The notes under the pieces: generated by a model
Told to the model about the DNA's origin: nothing
Databases searched by the model: none
Seen by the model: only the letters and a program-made list of their open reading frames with translations
Translations under genes and position numbers: made by a program
Shown here: one piece after another, positions 63,603-64,000 of the stretch
Layout: every line of letters starts with the position of its first letter
Numbering within the stretch: the first letter of the stretch is position 1
DNA from: Odontesthes bonariensis
Lineage: Eukaryota; Chordata; Actinopteri; Atheriniformes; Atherinopsidae
Length of the DNA stretch: 64,000 nt
Assembly: GCF_027942865.1 (NCBI RefSeq)
Contig: NC_134509.1
Span: 30,512,197-30,576,196 of the forward strand
Direction: 5' to 3'

Positions 63603-64000
63603 AAGGTTCAAGTTAAACGCAGCGGATGAAGCAGCTGGACTTAAGTTCTGCTGCTTTTCTCTGGATTACAACGGAACCATAAGTGCCTCATTTGCTGATG
63701 AATCCACACAAAGAGGAACCATTCCATGAGTCTTTGAGTGTGGTTACCTCGTCTCATGATGGCTGTCTTAGTCATCACTTGTATACTAAGATCATGGAGA
63801 AGGATTCGTGCTGGCAGGTAAAGCAGTTACTTAAGTCACTGAGTGAATTAAAATTTCTCCCGCGTTTCTGGATTTGCTTTGATCTAAACAAGCTTTACTT
63901 CTGCCTGATGGTTAAGGAGTGTTTTTACAAAACTACGCTCATACGACATTGACAGATTATTGTAAATGCAAAGAAAGCTTCCAGAAGAAAACAGACTATT
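63603..64000. other. 3' flank of zinc-knuckle gene, copy 3
   Basis: Continues like copies 1 and 2. The window ends before the poly(A) signal and the cep95-like exons. Confidence 0.6.

Larger units (their letters stand above)
52146..64000. repeat. Segmental duplication, copy 3 (right part cut by window)
   Basis: Matches copy 1 from its first bases. It has exons a, b, then T3 (53233-59141), T2 (59146-60869), T5 (60955-62781), exons c-e and 3' flank to the window end. T1 and the rest of copy 1's private insertions are absent. Confidence 0.92.

Overview
The window looks like a repeat-rich piece of a ray-finned fish (teleost) chromosome. Host genes are split into short exons with GT..AG introns. 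The mobile elements are those typical of fish: TTAA-flanked elements with THAP exons, hATs, PIF/Harbingers, a Ginger-type element, a Ty3/gypsy, a DIRS, an APE-type LINE pair and a retroviral integrase remnant. There are no operons, CRISPR arrays or intact RNA genes. The only rRNA is a 55-bp 18S fragment fused to a LINE.

The backbone is one host block present three times in direct orientation: copy 1 (1-10053, cut by the window start), copy 2 (about 22966-34390) and copy 3 (about 52146-64000, cut by the window end). The block carries a plus-strand gene with a C-terminal zinc-knuckle module (exons a-e; last exon and poly(A) signal seen). Downstream on the minus strand are the 3' exons of a coiled-coil gene that I recognise as cep95-like. 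Copy 1 has seven intact cep95 exons. Copy 2 has two further upstream exons (35199-35288, 38058-38158) but lost about 1 kb of 3' exons and has a MITE in its last exon. Copy 3 leaves the window before that gene.

The introns of the plus-strand gene are a landing pad for TTAA-target DNA transposons. I separate six families with different termini (called T1-T6 here), each carrying one THAP-domain first exon. All seven intact THAP exons and one broken one lie on the plus strand. Every intact one ends in a phase-0 splice donor, which matches the phase-0 acceptor of host exon c. T2 lies at the same place in all three copies and so predates the duplication. T1 (copy 1) and T3 (copy 3) later used the same TTAA next to T2. 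T4 (copy 2), T5 (copy 3) and smaller TTAA MITEs are private to single copies.

Between copies 1 and 2 (10.05-22.97 kb) are broken exons of an unknown gene hit by a hAT, a Ty3/gypsy element on the minus strand (interrupted by a PIF/Harbinger element, a T4 end and a 17-bp TTAA footprint), a small spliced ORF, a CAG repeat and T6. Between copies 2 and 3 (34.4-52.1 kb) are the upstream cep95 exons with a DIRS fragment in the intron, a full-length LINE fused to 18S rRNA sequence, a second broken LINE with a 12-bp target duplication, an endogenous-retrovirus remnant, a 3-bp-TSD element and a decayed TE-like ORF. Inside T3 of copy 3 is a Ginger-type DNA transposon with a complete seven-exon DD35E integrase-like transposase gene; a hAT is nested in its left terminal repeat.

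All calls are from reading the sequence. No database search was run. Family names rest on motifs, termini, target-site duplications and recall.
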